A stretch of 64,000 nucleotides of DNA from Streptomyces sp. NBC_01231 (GCA_035999765.1 CP108521.1:8122001-8186000), one strand, 5' to 3'. Shown: positions 42,555 through 52,091, counted from the first letter of the stretch. Program-made: numbers and translations. The notes: generated from the sequence alone by a model not told the origin.

Positions 42555-44348
42555 ATGAGTGCCATCCAAACAGCCAAGAACAGGCCGGCCGCGGCGCAGA
42601 AGACGCCGATCGGTCTCCCACCCTCGCGGAGACTCACCGATCTGCGCTCCGCGCCCTGGGGGCTGCCGGTACTGGCCGTGGTGGTCGGCGCCGGGGCGGG
42701 AGCGGGATCGATCGTCTTCCGCTGGTGCATCACCACCTTCACACACCTCTTCTCCGGCCACGGCGACTACGCCGCGTCCCCGGGCTCCGGCAATCCGCAC
42801 GTGCCGTGGCTGGGCCCGTACTTCGTGCTGTTCGCTCCCGTGCTCGGCGGCCTGCTCTACGGGCCGTTGGTGTACCGCTTCGCCAGGGAGGCCCGCGGGC
42901 ACGGGGTGCCCGAAGTGATGGTGGCCGTCGCCCAGCGCGGTGGGCGGATCAGCCCCAAGGTGGCTGTCGTGAAGACGCTGGCCTCCGCGCTGACCATCGG
43001 CTCGGGCGGCTCGGTGGGCCGGGAGGGGCCGATCGTGCAGATCGGCTCGGCACTCGGCTCAACGCTCGGCCGTCTGGCGAAGGTGCCCGAGGGACGGATG
43101 AAGCTCCTCGTCGCCTGCGGCGCGGCAGGCGGCATCGCCGCCACCTTCAACGCCCCCCTCGCCGGCGTCTTCTTCGCCATGGAGCTGATCCTGGGCACGT
43201 TCAGCACCGAGGCGTTCGGCGCGGCCGTACTGGCCAGCGTGACGGCGAGCGTCATCGGCCGGGCGGCCTTCGGCGACGTGGCCTTCCTCAGCCTGCCGGA
43301 CTTCCACGTGGACCATCTCGCGCAGTACGGCCTGTTCGCCGCGCTGGGTGTGGTGGCCGCCCTGGTCGGCGTGGGCTTCTCGCGCTTCCTGTACCTGATC
43401 GAGGATGCCTGTGACTGGCTGTGGCGCGGCCCCGAGTGGCTGCGCCCGGCGGTCGGCGGCCTCGCGCTGGGCCTGGTGCTCCTTGCTCTGCCCGAGATGT
43501 ACGGCGTCGGCTACCCGGTCCTGCAGAAGGCGACCGAGGGTGGGTACGCGGTCGGCTTCCTGCTGTTGTTGCTGGCGGGCAAGATGCTGGCGACCAGCCT
43601 GACGATCGGCATCGGCGGCTCGGGCGGCGTCTTCGCGCCCAGCCTGTTCATCGGGGCGATGCTCGGCGCGGCGTACGGCATCGGCGCGCACGACCTGCTG
43701 CCCGGCACCGCCGGTGCGGTGGGCGCGTACGCACTGGTCGGAATGGGCGCCGTCTTCGCCGGCGCCTCCCGCGCGCCGATCACCGCCGTGGTGATCCTCT
43801 TCGAGCTCACCGGCGAGTACTCGATCATCCTGCCGCTGATGCTGGCGATCGTGCTGGCCACCGCCACCAGCCGTGTGCTGTCCCGGGACACCGTCTACAC
43901 ACTCAAGCTGCGCCGCCGCGGCATCGACATCGAGGGTCCCGCACGGGGCGCACGGATCGGTGCGCAGCGGGTCGACGCCGTCATGGAGCCCCTGCCCTCG
44001 CCCCTGTCGTGGTCGACACCGCTCCCCGACGCCGCCGATCTGCTGAGCCTTTCCGGCCACGGCGCGCTGCCGGTCGCGGACGAGGCGGGCGCGTACGCCG
44101 GGGTGGTCACCGCCCAGGCGGTCGCCGAGGCCCTCGCCGAGCAGCCGGACGCCGTGCCCACCCGGGTCGGCCAACTCGCCGAGCGACCCGCGCCCGTCAC
44201 CGCGGACCAGTCCCTCGCGCAGGCGCTGAACACTTTGCTCGCGGCGGCGGGGACAGGGGTCCCGGTCCTCGACCACGCGCACGGCGAGCCGGTCGGCTGG
44301 CTCAGTCACCAAAGCGCCCTGCGCGCGGTGCACCCGGCGGGCGCATAG
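42555..44348 (+). CDS. CLC-family chloride channel/antiporter with CBS domains
   Basis: A 597-residue protein. The membrane part (residues 30-450) has the CLC signatures TIGSGGSVGREGPIVQIGSA, with the gating Glu of GREGP retained, so an antiporter is likely. It also has AAGGIAATFNAPLAGVFFAM and GIGGSGGVFAPSLFIGA. The serine of GSGxP is present, though the Pro is replaced by Ser. The C-terminus carries a CBS pair (VDAVMEPLPSPLSW to AVHPAGA). It may balance charge or acid stress. The promoter carries operator site 7. The N-terminus ahead of the first helix is hydrophilic. Confidence 0.92.
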   Translation: MSAIQTAKNRPAAAQKTPIGLPPSRRLTDLRSAPWGLPVLAVVVGAGAGAGSIVFRWCITTFTHLFSGHGDYAASPGSGNPHVPWLGPYFVLFAPVLGGLLYGPLVYRFAREARGHGVPEVMVAVAQRGGRISPKVAVVKTLASALTIGSGGSVGREGPIVQIGSALGSTLGRLAKVPEGRMKLLVACGAAGGIAATFNAPLAGVFFAMELILGTFSTEAFGAAVLASVTASVIGRAAFGDVAFLSLPDFHVDHLAQYGLFAALGVVAALVGVGFSRFLYLIEDACDWLWRGPEWLRPAVGGLALGLVLLALPEMYGVGYPVLQKATEGGYAVGFLLLLLAGKMLATSLTIGIGGSGGVFAPSLFIGAMLGAAYGIGAHDLLPGTAGAVGAYALVGMGAVFAGASRAPITAVVILFELTGEYSIILPLMLAIVLATATSRVLSRDTVYTLKLRRRGIDIEGPARGARIGAQRVDAVMEPLPSPLSWSTPLPDAADLLSLSGHGALPVADEAGAYAGVVTAQAVAEALAEQPDAVPTRVGQLAERPAPVTADQSLAQALNTLLAAAGTGVPVLDHAHGEPVGWLSHQSALRAVHPAGA

Positions 44349-44810
44349 AACACGCCCTGCCCCCACGGCCCCGGCAGGGCGAGTACCGGACACGCCTGCC
44401 CCGTCGCTCCCTCATGCAACGCTTACCCAGAGACGCGCTTCCTGAGGGCTGTCCCGGCCGCGGATGACGACCCCGACGAGCAGGCCGGCTTGCAGCGTGA
44501 CGTCGGCTGCGCTTCTCGTGGTCCGTTCCGTCGATGCGTCCGGGGGAGTGCCGGAGGTTGTCCGGCGCGCGTGACTTGGTGTCTCGCAGGGCCGGATCGC
44601 GGTCCTCGCTCGCCGATCTTCCCGCTCCATGGTGCGGAACAGCCGGAACGGCCCCAGCCGGACGTCGCGAGTGCTGCAAGCGGCTTGCCCGTTACCGAGG
44701 AGCCCCCGCGTCCATGACCTGGCCATTGGCCGGTCTCGTCATCTTCTCCGAGGTTCGACAGGGCAGGCGGCCAGGCCGTGCGCTTCCGCTTCGGCCGGGC
44801 CGCGGGAAAC
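44349..44810. other. 460-bp gap, nothing convincing
   Basis: Between the CLC gene and ectD, which converge. A minus-strand frame includes AADVTLQAGLLVGVVIRGRD, but it is short and unlike a known family. No hairpin of note was seen. It probably holds the terminators of both genes. Confidence 0.35.
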
Positions 44811-45668
44811 CTATCCCACCGGCAGGAAGTCGCGGGCCGCGATGAACTCCGGCCGGCGTGCCGGGGCGGCGAAGGGCTCCACCGGCTGGTTCTCCACGCT
44901 GTTGAACACGATGAAGACGTTGCTGCGCGGGTAGGGCGTGATGTTGTCCCCGGAACCGTGCATGCAGTTGCAGTCGAACCAGGTCGCCGAGCCCGCGGGG
45001 CCGGTGAAGAGCTTGATGCCGTGCTCCAGGGCCATCTCGGTCAGCGCCGACGCCGAGGGGGTGCCGGCCTCCTGCATCCGCAGAGATCTCTTGTAGTTGT
45101 CCTTGGGCGTGGCTCCCGCGCAGCCCAGAAAGGTGCGGTGTGAGCCCGGCATGATCATCAAGCTGCCGTTGGTGTCACGGTTCTCGGTGAGGGCGATCGA
45201 CACCGAGACGGTGCGCATCCGGGGCAGGCCGTCCTCGGCGTGCCAGGTCTCGAAGTCGGAGTGCCAGTAGAACCCGTCGGCGCCGAAGCCCGGTTTGACG
45301 TTGACGCGGCTCTGGTGGACGTAGACGTCGGAACCGAGGATCCGACGAGCGGTGTCCACAACTCTCGGGTCCCGGACGAGTCGGGCGAAGACCTCACTGA
45401 TGCGATGGACTTCGAAGATCGAGCGGATTTCCTGGGAGGAGGATTCGATGACGGCACGCTCGTCGTTGCGTACCGCCGGATCGGCGATCAACCGCTTCAG
45501 TTCGGCCCGGTAGGTCAGGACTTCCGGCCGGGTGAGCAGTTCGTCCACGGTGAGGAAGCCGTCACGTTCGAAGTCGCTCAGTTCCGCGGACGGTTCGCCC
45601 CAGAGCACGGGGTCTCGGCGGGGCGTCGTCACTTCGGCTGCACCGCGTGTCGGATACAGGTCGGTCAT
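44811..45668 (-). CDS. ectD: ectoine hydroxylase EctD
   Basis: A 285-residue Fe(II)/2-oxoglutarate dioxygenase that converts ectoine to 5-hydroxyectoine. The EctD signature is seen in HQSRVNVKPGFGADGFYWHSDFETWHAEDGLP (split here as HQSRVNVKPG and FYWHSDFETWHAEDGLP), which holds the iron ligands His and Asp. The second His is in WFDCNCMHGSGDNITPYPRS. It is the last gene of ectABCD, with its ATG directly behind the ectC stop, so it depends on the operon promoter. Confidence 0.96.
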   Translation of the reverse strand: MTDLYPTRGAAEVTTPRRDPVLWGEPSAELSDFERDGFLTVDELLTRPEVLTYRAELKRLIADPAVRNDERAVIESSSQEIRSIFEVHRISEVFARLVRDPRVVDTARRILGSDVYVHQSRVNVKPGFGADGFYWHSDFETWHAEDGLPRMRTVSVSIALTENRDTNGSLMIMPGSHRTFLGCAGATPKDNYKRSLRMQEAGTPSASALTEMALEHGIKLFTGPAGSATWFDCNCMHGSGDNITPYPRSNVFIVFNSVENQPVEPFAAPARRPEFIAARDFLPVG

Positions 45669-45669
45669 C

Positions 45670-46068
45670 TCAGGCTCCTTCCGTGAGCAGGGGGTAGACG
45701 CCGTTCTCGTCGTGCACTTCGCGGCCGGTGACCGGCGGATTGAAGACGCAGACGAAGCGCAGATCGGTGTGGGGACGCATGGTGTGCCGCTCGTGCCCGT
45801 CGAGAAGGTAGAGCGTGCCGGGGGCGATCCGGTGTGTCTCGCCGGTTTCGTCGTCGGTGAGCTCGCCGTCGCCCTCGACGCACAGGACAGCCTCGACGTG
45901 GTTCGCGTACCACATGGAAGTCGTGGTGCCCGCGTACATGACGGTCTCGTGGACGGAGAAACCCACGCGGTCCCCGGCGAGGACGAGACGCCTGCTGCGC
46001 CAGGCTCCGGTTTCGGCGGCCACATCACGGTCCGTGCCCTCGATGCCGGTCAGTGATCGAATGATCAT
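45670..46068 (-). CDS. ectC: L-ectoine synthase EctC
   Basis: A 132-residue cupin enzyme that cyclises N-gamma-acetyl-2,4-diaminobutyrate to ectoine. It has the EctC start [20 protein letters not shown], the cupin segment [19 protein letters not shown] and [20 protein letters not shown]. Length is normal. It overlaps the ectB end by 4 bp. Confidence 0.96.
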   Translation of the reverse strand: MIIRSLTGIEGTDRDVAAETGAWRSRRLVLAGDRVGFSVHETVMYAGTTTSMWYANHVEAVLCVEGDGELTDDETGETHRIAPGTLYLLDGHERHTMRPHTDLRFVCVFNPPVTGREVHDENGVYPLLTEGA

Positions 46069-47381
46069 GTGTTCGTCTCCCCCTGCGCGGTCTGGCGTAC
46101 TGCCCGGGCGAGAGTGCGCAGCCCTTCGTCGAGCTCGTCGGCGGTGATGGTCAGTGCGGGCAGCAGTTTGAGGACCTCGTCCTGGGGACCCGAGGTCTCG
46201 ATGAGCAGGCCCAGTTCGAAGGCGCGGGCACTGGCCCGCGATGCCCATCCCTTGTCGTCGAACTCCAGGCCCCACACCAGCCCGCGCCCGCGGTGGCGGG
46301 CGCCGGTGCCGGGGTACTCGGCGACGATCTCGCGCAGGACGGCGTCGGTCTGCTCGCCACGGGCGATGGTCTGCTTCGTCATGCTGTCGCTGTCCGCCCA
46401 GTACGTGTCCAGGGCTGCCGTCGCCGTGACGAAGGCGGGGTTGTGGCCACGGAAGGTGCCGTTGTGCTCCCCGGGCTCCCAGACGTCGAGTTCGGGTTTG
46501 AAGAGGGTCAGGGCCATGGGGAGGCCGTAGCCGCCGATGGACTTGGAGAGGGTGATGATGTCGGGGACGATGCCGGCCTCCTCGAAGGAGAAGAACGATC
46601 CCGTCCGCCCACAGCCCATCTGGACGTCGTCGACGATCAGCAGCATGTCGCGCCGCTCGCACAGATCGGCCAGACCGCGAAGCCACTCCGGGCGGGCCAC
46701 GTTGACCCCGCCCTCGCCCTGAACGGTCTCGACGATCACAGCGGCGGGCTGGTTGAGTCCGGAACCCTGGTCTTCCAGCAGACGTTCGAACCAGAGGAAG
46801 TCGGCGACGCGTCCGTCGAAGTAGTTGTCGAACGGCATGGGGGTGCCGTGCACCAGCGGGATCCCGGCGCCGGCCCGCTTCATGGAGTTGCCCGTCACGG
46901 CCAACGAGCCCAGGGACATGCCGTGGAAGGCGTTGGTGAACGAGACGATCGCCTCCCGGCCCTTGACCTTGCGGGCCAGCTTCAGCGCTGCCTCCACGGC
47001 GTTGGTGCCGGTGGGGCCGGGGAACATCACCTTGTGCGTCAGGCCGCGCGGGCGCAGCACGAGATCCTGGAAGCGCTCCAGGAAGGCTCGCTTCGCGGTC
47101 GTGCTCATGTCCAGGCTGTGCGTGACGCCGTCGCGTTCCAGGTAGTCCAGCAGGGCGCGTTTGAGTACCGGATTGTTGTGCCCGTAGTTGAGCGCTCCGG
47201 CACCGGAGAAGAAGTCGAGATAGGTCCGCCCGTCCTCGTCATGGATGCGGCTGCCTCGGGCGCGGTCGAACACGACAGGCCAGCTGCGGCAGTAGCTGCG
47301 GACCTCGGACTCCAGGATCTCGAAGATGGAGGGGGAAGGCTGAGTGACAGTCACTGAGGTAGGTCCTTCGGTGCGGTTCAT
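46065..47381 (-). CDS. ectB: diaminobutyrate-2-oxoglutarate transaminase EctB
   Basis: A 438-residue class III PLP aminotransferase that makes L-2,4-diaminobutyrate from aspartate semialdehyde. The PLP Lys is in [15 protein letters not shown]. The cofactor-binding [20 protein letters not shown] and [20 protein letters not shown] are in place. The ATG overlaps the ectA stop by 4 bp. Length and collinearity fit EctB; a lysine-epsilon-type relative is unlikely, given the neighbours. Confidence 0.96.
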   Translation of the reverse strand: MNRTEGPTSVTVTQPSPSIFEILESEVRSYCRSWPVVFDRARGSRIHDEDGRTYLDFFSGAGALNYGHNNPVLKRALLDYLERDGVTHSLDMSTTAKRAFLERFQDLVLRPRGLTHKVMFPGPTGTNAVEAALKLARKVKGREAIVSFTNAFHGMSLGSLAVTGNSMKRAGAGIPLVHGTPMPFDNYFDGRVADFLWFERLLEDQGSGLNQPAAVIVETVQGEGGVNVARPEWLRGLADLCERRDMLLIVDDVQMGCGRTGSFFSFEEAGIVPDIITLSKSIGGYGLPMALTLFKPELDVWEPGEHNGTFRGHNPAFVTATAALDTYWADSDSMTKQTIARGEQTDAVLREIVAEYPGTGARHRGRGLVWGLEFDDKGWASRASARAFELGLLIETSGPQDEVLKLLPALTITADELDEGLRTLARAVRQTAQGETNT

Positions 47382-47899
47382 GCCAGCGGACTGATGCGGT
47401 AGAGGATCTCGGGCTCGTGCCCGTGCGCCGTCGGGAACAGGTCCTCGCCGAAGAGGACTTCGCGCTCGATGCGCGCCCCGCGCCGTTGGGCGAACGAGGC
47501 GAACAGCCGGTGCGAGGGTTCGTTGCCGGGTGTGATCGTCGTCTCGACCCGGCGCGCCCCCGCGTCCACGCCGCGCACCGCGATGTCGTCGAGCATCCGG
47601 TCGGCCAGCCCGCGACCCCGATGCGCGCCGTCCACTGCCACCTGCCAGATGACCAATGTCTGCGGGTGATCGGGCCGGATGTATCCGGTGATGAACCCGA
47701 TGGGGTGGCCTAGGACGTCACGCGCTACGACGGAGGTGCGGGAGAAGTCACGGCACCACAAAAGATAGCTGTAGGTCGAATTGAGATCGAGGACCCCGGT
47801 GTCACGGGCGATGCGCCACATAGCTGCGCCGTCCGCAATATCGGGAAGGTCGAGAGTCGGTACCGGGCAGGGCGAATCCGTCTCCTTGCTGGATTTCAT
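47378..47899 (-). CDS. ectA: diaminobutyrate acetyltransferase EctA
   Basis: A 173-residue GNAT acetyltransferase that acetylates 2,4-diaminobutyrate. It has DGAAMWRIARDTGVLDLNST, YSYLLWCRDFSRTSVV and the acetyl-CoA loop VDGAHRGRGLADRML. The ATG at 47899 is preferred over a TTG at 47908; no clear ribosome-binding site precedes it. The reason is visible: an IS630-type element begins 12 bp upstream of this ATG (TA at 47912). The native ectABCD promoter and leader are therefore cut off, and transcription now depends on the element or on sequence beyond it. Confidence 0.93.
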   Translation of the reverse strand: MKSSKETDSPCPVPTLDLPDIADGAAMWRIARDTGVLDLNSTYSYLLWCRDFSRTSVVARDVLGHPIGFITGYIRPDHPQTLVIWQVAVDGAHRGRGLADRMLDDIAVRGVDAGARRVETTITPGNEPSHRLFASFAQRRGARIEREVLFGEDLFPTAHGHEPEILYRISPLA

Positions 47900-47975
47900 G
47901 GGTGACAAACCTAGTGCTGTGACCGGAAATGATCACCGGGGCGGGCGGTCAGCGGGGCAGGGGGATGATGTGGGG

Positions 47976-48737
47976 ATGACCACCAGCTCACGCGCCCATT
48001 CGTTTAACGCGGCGGCTGACCAGTACGCGGCCAGCCGGCCTTCGTATCCTCCCGCGCTCTTCGACTGCATCGAACAGCTCACGAGCCGTTCACTGGCCGG
48101 TGCCCGCGTCGCCGATATCGGCGCGGGCACGGGAATCGCCACCGCTCTGCTGCGTGAGCGCGGGGCTGACGTGATCGCCGTTGAGCCCGGCGACGCGATG
48201 GCCGCCAAGTTCCACACCGTGCTCCCGGATGTGCCGATCGTCAGAGGTGACGGCAACGCCCTCCCTCTCGCGGACGCCTCCCAGGACCTCCTCACCTACG
48301 CACAGTCCTGGCAGTGGACCGACACCACCCGCTCGGTCCCGGAGGCACTGCGGGTCCTGCTGCCGGGCGGTGCGCTCGCGATCTGGTGGAACACCACCGC
48401 CTTCGACGTGCCCTGGATCCGAGAGCAGCACCAGCGGATCGCGCACCACTGCGGAGTGCAGCCGACGTCTCGGGCGCGTCCCGACGACAGCGACGCCATC
48501 CGGCTCGCGGGCCTGTCGGGGCTCCGGGTCGCGCGCCGCCAGGTGCGGTGGAGCCGTGTGGTCTCCCTCGACACGCACCTTGCCAATATCAGCAGCCGCT
48601 CGGCGTTCCTTGTCCTTGCCGAGGACGACAAGCGTGCCTTTCTCTCCGGGGAGCGCAGGCGATTGCGCGAGTTCTTCCCCGACGAGGTGGTGGAAGAGAC
48701 CTACGTGGTTGACCTGCTGGTGGCCACGCGTCCGTGA
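47976..48737 (+). CDS. SAM-dependent methyltransferase, passenger gene
   Basis: A 253-residue class I methyltransferase. It shows NAAADQYAASRPSYPPALFD, the SAM loop ARVADIGAGTGIATALLRER, acidic VIAVEPGDAM, and the motif LPLADASQDLLTYAQSWQWT seen in the type 11 family. The last part ends FFPDEVVEETYVVDLLVATR. The ATG at 47976 follows GGGG-rich sequence 62 bp inside the left inverted repeat. The family methylates small molecules as a rule; no target is predictable here. It is convergent with the transposase gene and may give the host or the element an advantage. Confidence 0.85.
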   Translation: MTTSSRAHSFNAAADQYAASRPSYPPALFDCIEQLTSRSLAGARVADIGAGTGIATALLRERGADVIAVEPGDAMAAKFHTVLPDVPIVRGDGNALPLADASQDLLTYAQSWQWTDTTRSVPEALRVLLPGGALAIWWNTTAFDVPWIREQHQRIAHHCGVQPTSRARPDDSDAIRLAGLSGLRVARRQVRWSRVVSLDTHLANISSRSAFLVLAEDDKRAFLSGERRRLREFFPDEVVEETYVVDLLVATRP

Positions 48738-48770
48738 CCCGGATGGGTGTCCTGGTATCCGGAGGAGCAG

Positions 48771-49892
48771 TCAGGCAGCTGCGGCGATGGGGCGGCCACC
48801 GAACCGTATGCCTTTCTCGCTGCGGACACGGGCGCGTTCACGCCGTTGGGCGGCCAGGACGTCGGGGTGCCGGGCGTTCTGGTTGCGCCAGCGCAGATAG
48901 CGGTGCAACTCGCGTGTCTGGACCGGGTGGTTGGGGTGATGAGAGTTGGCGAGGGTGAACTGCCGCAGCGGCCCGAAGTGCGCCTCGATCGGGTTCGCCC
49001 ACGACGCGTTCGTCGGCGTGAAGCACAGCTCGACCTTGTTCTTCGCCGCCCAGCGGCGGATCCGCCAGTTCTTGTGCGCGGATAGGTTGTCCAGGATGAC
49101 GTAGATCGGGGCGCCGTCCGGATGGGCCGCGCGGATCGACTTCAGCGCGGCCCAGGTCGGGCCGATGCCCTTGCGGCGCCGGTTGACGCCCCACAGGGTG
49201 TCGTCGCCGACCGAGTAGCAGCCGTGAAAGTAAGTGGTGCCATGGGTGCGGTGATAGGTAGCCGGCAGCCGGTCCGGCCGCCCCTGCTTCGCCCAGCAGG
49301 ACCCGGCGGTCGGGCGGATGCCCAGGGGGCCGAACTCGTCGAAGGCGAAGGTCCGCTCGGGCCGCTGGGTGAGCGCGTACTCGATCCGGTCCAGCTTGGT
49401 GTCGAAGTCCGGGTCGCTCGATTCCTTCCACGTCTTGGTGCGCTGGAAGGTGATCCCGCGGCGGGACAGCTGGCAGCGCAGGGCTTCGCGTCCGATCCGT
49501 ATGGGGCGGCTGACGTTGCGCCGCAGGTGGTCGGCGAGCTTGCGGATCGACCATCGGGTGAAAGGCTTGCCGAGCTTGGTGGGGCGGGTGGTGGCCGTCT
49601 GGATGACGAAGTCCTCGTCGTCATCGCGGAGTAGGCGGGGACGGCCTCCCGCCCATCGAGGGTCCAGGCAGGCCAGCCCGATCTCGTTGAACTTGTGGAT
49701 CACGTCGCGGACGGTGTCCTCGTCGGCCTGGACGAGCCGGGCGATGACCGAGACGCTGTTCCCGCTCGCCGAGGCCAGCAGCATCATTGCCCTGCGGAAC
49801 CGCACCGTGCTGGTGCTGCCCCGCCGCACGATCCGCTGCAGCTGCTGCCCCTCCTGCTCGGTCAGCCTGCGAACCCTGACCGGCTCCGCCAT
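48771..49892 (-). CDS. IS630-family transposase
   Basis: A 373-residue DDE transposase, apparently intact. A helix-turn-helix region occupies the first 90 residues (ARLVQADEDTVRDVIHKFNE and PRWAGGRPRL). The catalytic Asp185 is in TFAFDEFGPLG, Asp268 in YVILDNLSAHKNW and Glu303 in WANPIEAHFGPLR. The DNLSAH motif is a hallmark of IS630 family members. The gene starts about 90 bp inside the right inverted repeat. Confidence 0.92.
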   Translation of the reverse strand: MAEPVRVRRLTEQEGQQLQRIVRRGSTSTVRFRRAMMLLASASGNSVSVIARLVQADEDTVRDVIHKFNEIGLACLDPRWAGGRPRLLRDDDEDFVIQTATTRPTKLGKPFTRWSIRKLADHLRRNVSRPIRIGREALRCQLSRRGITFQRTKTWKESSDPDFDTKLDRIEYALTQRPERTFAFDEFGPLGIRPTAGSCWAKQGRPDRLPATYHRTHGTTYFHGCYSVGDDTLWGVNRRRKGIGPTWAALKSIRAAHPDGAPIYVILDNLSAHKNWRIRRWAAKNKVELCFTPTNASWANPIEAHFGPLRQFTLANSHHPNHPVQTRELHRYLRWRNQNARHPDVLAAQRRERARVRSEKGIRFGGRPIAAAA

Positions 49893-49986
49893 CCCGCCTC
49901 CCCGCGCTGATCGGACGTGTCGTCACATCCAACCGGCGCGAGATCAGTCAGCGCCAACCCGGTGATCGTTTCCGGTCACAGCACTA

Positions 49987-50089
49987 GCAAGACTTCCTCC
50001 ACACCTATAACCACCACCGCTGCCACACCGCACTTGGCGGCCAGCCACCCATCACCCGCGTCAACAACGCTGCGGGTCATTACAGCTAG
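49987..50089 (+). pseudogene. C-terminal fragment of an IS481-family transposase
   Basis: The 33-codon tail reads DFLHTYNHHRCHTALGGQPP and ITRVNNAAGHYS before a TAG. This is the typical IS481 C-terminus. It begins exactly at the right TA of the IS630-type element, which apparently cut it. Confidence 0.8.
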
Positions 50090-50091
50090 CC

Positions 50092-50775
50092 AACCGCGAT
50101 CAGGCGTGGCGCGACGCCGTCGAGGTCGTCGCCATGGACGGGTTCACCGGCTTCAAGACCGCCGCAGTCGAGGAGATCCCGACGGCGGTCGCGGTGATGG
50201 ACCCCTTCCACGTCGTCCATTTGGCTGGTGACGCACTCGACCGCTGCCGGCGACGCGTCCAGCAGACCATCCATGGCCACCGAGGCCGCAAGAACGACCC
50301 GCTCCACAAGACGCGCCGGACCCTGCATACCGGTGCCGGACTCCTCACCGACAAGCAGACCGACCGGATGACCGCCCTGTTCGCCGACGACCGTCACGTC
50401 GAGGCCGAGGCGACCTGGGACATCTACCAGCGCATGATCCCCGCCTACCACGAAGAGGACCGACGCCGTTGCCGCGAGCTGATGACCTCGCTGATCGAAT
50501 CCGTCAGCACCGGCGTCCCAAAGGCCCTAATCGAGGTCGTCACGCTGGGCCGAACATTGAAGAAACGTGCAGCCGACGTCCTCGCCTACTTCGACCGCCC
50601 CGGAACGTCGAACGGGCCGACCGAGGCACTCAACGGCCGACTCGAACACCTCCGCGGCAGCGCCCTCGGCTTCCGCAACCTGACCAACTACATCGCCAGA
50701 TCACTGCTCGAGGCCGGCGGCTTCAGGCCGCAACTACACCCTCAATCGAAGAGCGGAAGCAACAGCTCGCAATAG
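50092..50775 (+). pseudogene. C-terminal half of an ISL3-family transposase
   Basis: The frame from about 50092 reads NRDQAWRDAVEVVAMDGFTG, an ISL3 core start with the first catalytic Asp region, followed by VMDPFHVVHLAGDALDRCRR and LAYFDRPGTSNGPTEALNGR, then a final helix region. The N-terminal zinc and helix-turn-helix part is absent and no proper start exists. It directly abuts the IS481 fragment. Confidence 0.8.
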
Positions 50776-50784
50776 GCGAGAGAA

Positions 50785-50950
50785 CTTGCCGGTCGGGTTC
50801 GTTCCGTGACGGCAACGCTTGCCGGTTCGACGGTTGACGCCAAGGACTCGGCATGCCTCGGTGTTGCTCACGCCCTGACGCATGAGCAGGAAGTATGCCT
50901 CCCGCTCACGCGTCAGCCAAGCAAGGTGGTCCGGCGCCACACCGAACTGC
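50785..50950 (-). pseudogene. N-terminal fragment of an IS30-family transposase
   Basis: On the minus strand the segment TREREAYFLLMRQGVSNTEA followed by CRVLGVNRRTGKRCRHG matches the helix-turn-helix of IS30-type transposases. Homology ends at NPTGK near 50785. There is no catalytic domain. It is different in sequence from the intact IS30 element at 28428-29902. Confidence 0.65.
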
Positions 50951-51119
50951 GCCCACGTACGACGACCTCGCGGGCGGTGCCGTCGACGTGGACGACTCCG
51001 GAGTCGGTCCGGCCGACGGCCGGGACGGCCATGACGGCCGGCACCGCCCCGGACCCCCGGACGCCGGCCACGTTGCGTCGCGACGGACACCGGGACACCG
51101 GACGCCGCGACACGCACCC

Positions 51120-52091
51120 TCAAGTCGCGCGCAGTCCTGCGGTGTTCGTGTCCTCGACGCTGGTGGGCGGGTCCCGGTGGAGCCAGTCGAGGAAGACCTT
51201 CGGGGCCAGTTCGCCGACCCGTTCCCGGTAGGCGTCGAGGTCGTCCTCGGTCAGGAAGTCCCGGCTGTCGCCCGACCGGCCACTGCGGAAGAACCTCTTG
51301 GGGTCCCGGAGGAGGTCGGTGTCGGGCGCCAGCCGCTCCGCGCGGCTCCTCATCTCGTCGAACGTCGCGGCTCTCACCAGGTCGGGCCAGACCGACTCGT
51401 CCACCGTGATGCCCAGCCACTCGGCCAGCGCCGCCATCTGGCCGGCCAGGTCGGCACACAGGTCGACGTAGTGCAGGACCTTCACGTTCGGCTGCGTCGT
51501 CTGGCGGGTCCACGCGTCGTAGAGGTGATGGACGGTCTGGTGGAGGCTCTCGGGAACCTCCGCTCCCTGTCCGTCGGTCGGCTGCGGCCGGCACCAGACC
51601 TGGAGCCACTCGCGCATCGACGGCAGCGACGGGGGCGGCTGCCGGGACTGCGGGTCCGCGTCGCCCTGGGCGGCGTACACCCGCTCGACATCGATGTTGG
51701 CGGTCTGGTGGTAGACGGACAGCGCCCGGTCGAGCGGGTGCCTGCCGACCACGAGGTAGCTGACGCGCGGATCGAGCGGGAGGCCGTCCAGCGGGGTGTG
51801 CGTCTTGATGACACGGCGGTGCTCCTGCCGGGCCAGACGTGCGAAGACCTCCTCCTGCGGGCGCATCCGGTCCAGCCACGGCGGTTGGTCCAGCCACGGC
51901 GACAGCCGCTCCAGCGGCTCCGGCAGGTCGGGTGTCCGGTGGATGAGCAGCGCGCAGATCATCTGCACCCACGTCGTGCCCGACTTGGGCGGGGTGCTCA
52001 CGACGATGTCGCCGTCGCGCACCGGGAAGTCGTCCCAGCGGGCGCTGTTGTGCACCGGTGACAGGTACCGGCGTCGTGTCCGTGCCATCAT
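51120..52091 (-). CDS. sulfotransferase (PAPS-dependent)
   Basis: A 323-residue cytosolic-type sulfotransferase. It has the 5'-phosphosulfate-binding loop VVSTPPKSGTTWVQMICALL (about residues 29-48) and RVSYLVVGRHPLDRALSVYH for the 3'-phosphate. The conserved His is in HRRVIKTHTPLDGLP. The C-terminal FFRSGRSGDSRDFL corresponds to the RKGxxGDWK motif. It would transfer sulfate from PAPS to a hydroxyl. As the last gene of the sugar arm of the cluster, it might sulfate the sugar or aglycone. Two adjacent ATG codons (52091 and 52088) share one AGGGGA site. Confidence 0.85.
   Translation of the reverse strand: MMARTRRRYLSPVHNSARWDDFPVRDGDIVVSTPPKSGTTWVQMICALLIHRTPDLPEPLERLSPWLDQPPWLDRMRPQEEVFARLARQEHRRVIKTHTPLDGLPLDPRVSYLVVGRHPLDRALSVYHQTANIDVERVYAAQGDADPQSRQPPPSLPSMREWLQVWCRPQPTDGQGAEVPESLHQTVHHLYDAWTRQTTQPNVKVLHYVDLCADLAGQMAALAEWLGITVDESVWPDLVRAATFDEMRSRAERLAPDTDLLRDPKRFFRSGRSGDSRDFLTEDDLDAYRERVGELAPKVFLDWLHRDPPTSVEDTNTAGLRAT

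Larger units (their letters stand above)
47914..49984. mobile_element. IS630-type element with passenger methyltransferase
   Basis: The ends are 26-bp terminal inverted repeats with one mismatch. The left begins GTGCTGTGACCGGAAATGAT and ends CACCGG; the right is its complement. Both sides are flanked by TA (47912-47913 and 49985-49986), the expected IS630 target duplication. The element is 2071 bp, larger than the usual 1.1-1.3 kb. It carries a transposase gene on the minus strand at the right end and a complete methyltransferase gene on the plus strand at the left. No second copy of the end is seen between the two genes, so the methyltransferase lies inside the transposing unit. Confidence 0.8.

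Noticed and set aside
44412..44726. minus-strand ORF between the CLC gene and ectD
   Set aside because: No ribosome-binding site and no family similarity; composition mixed.
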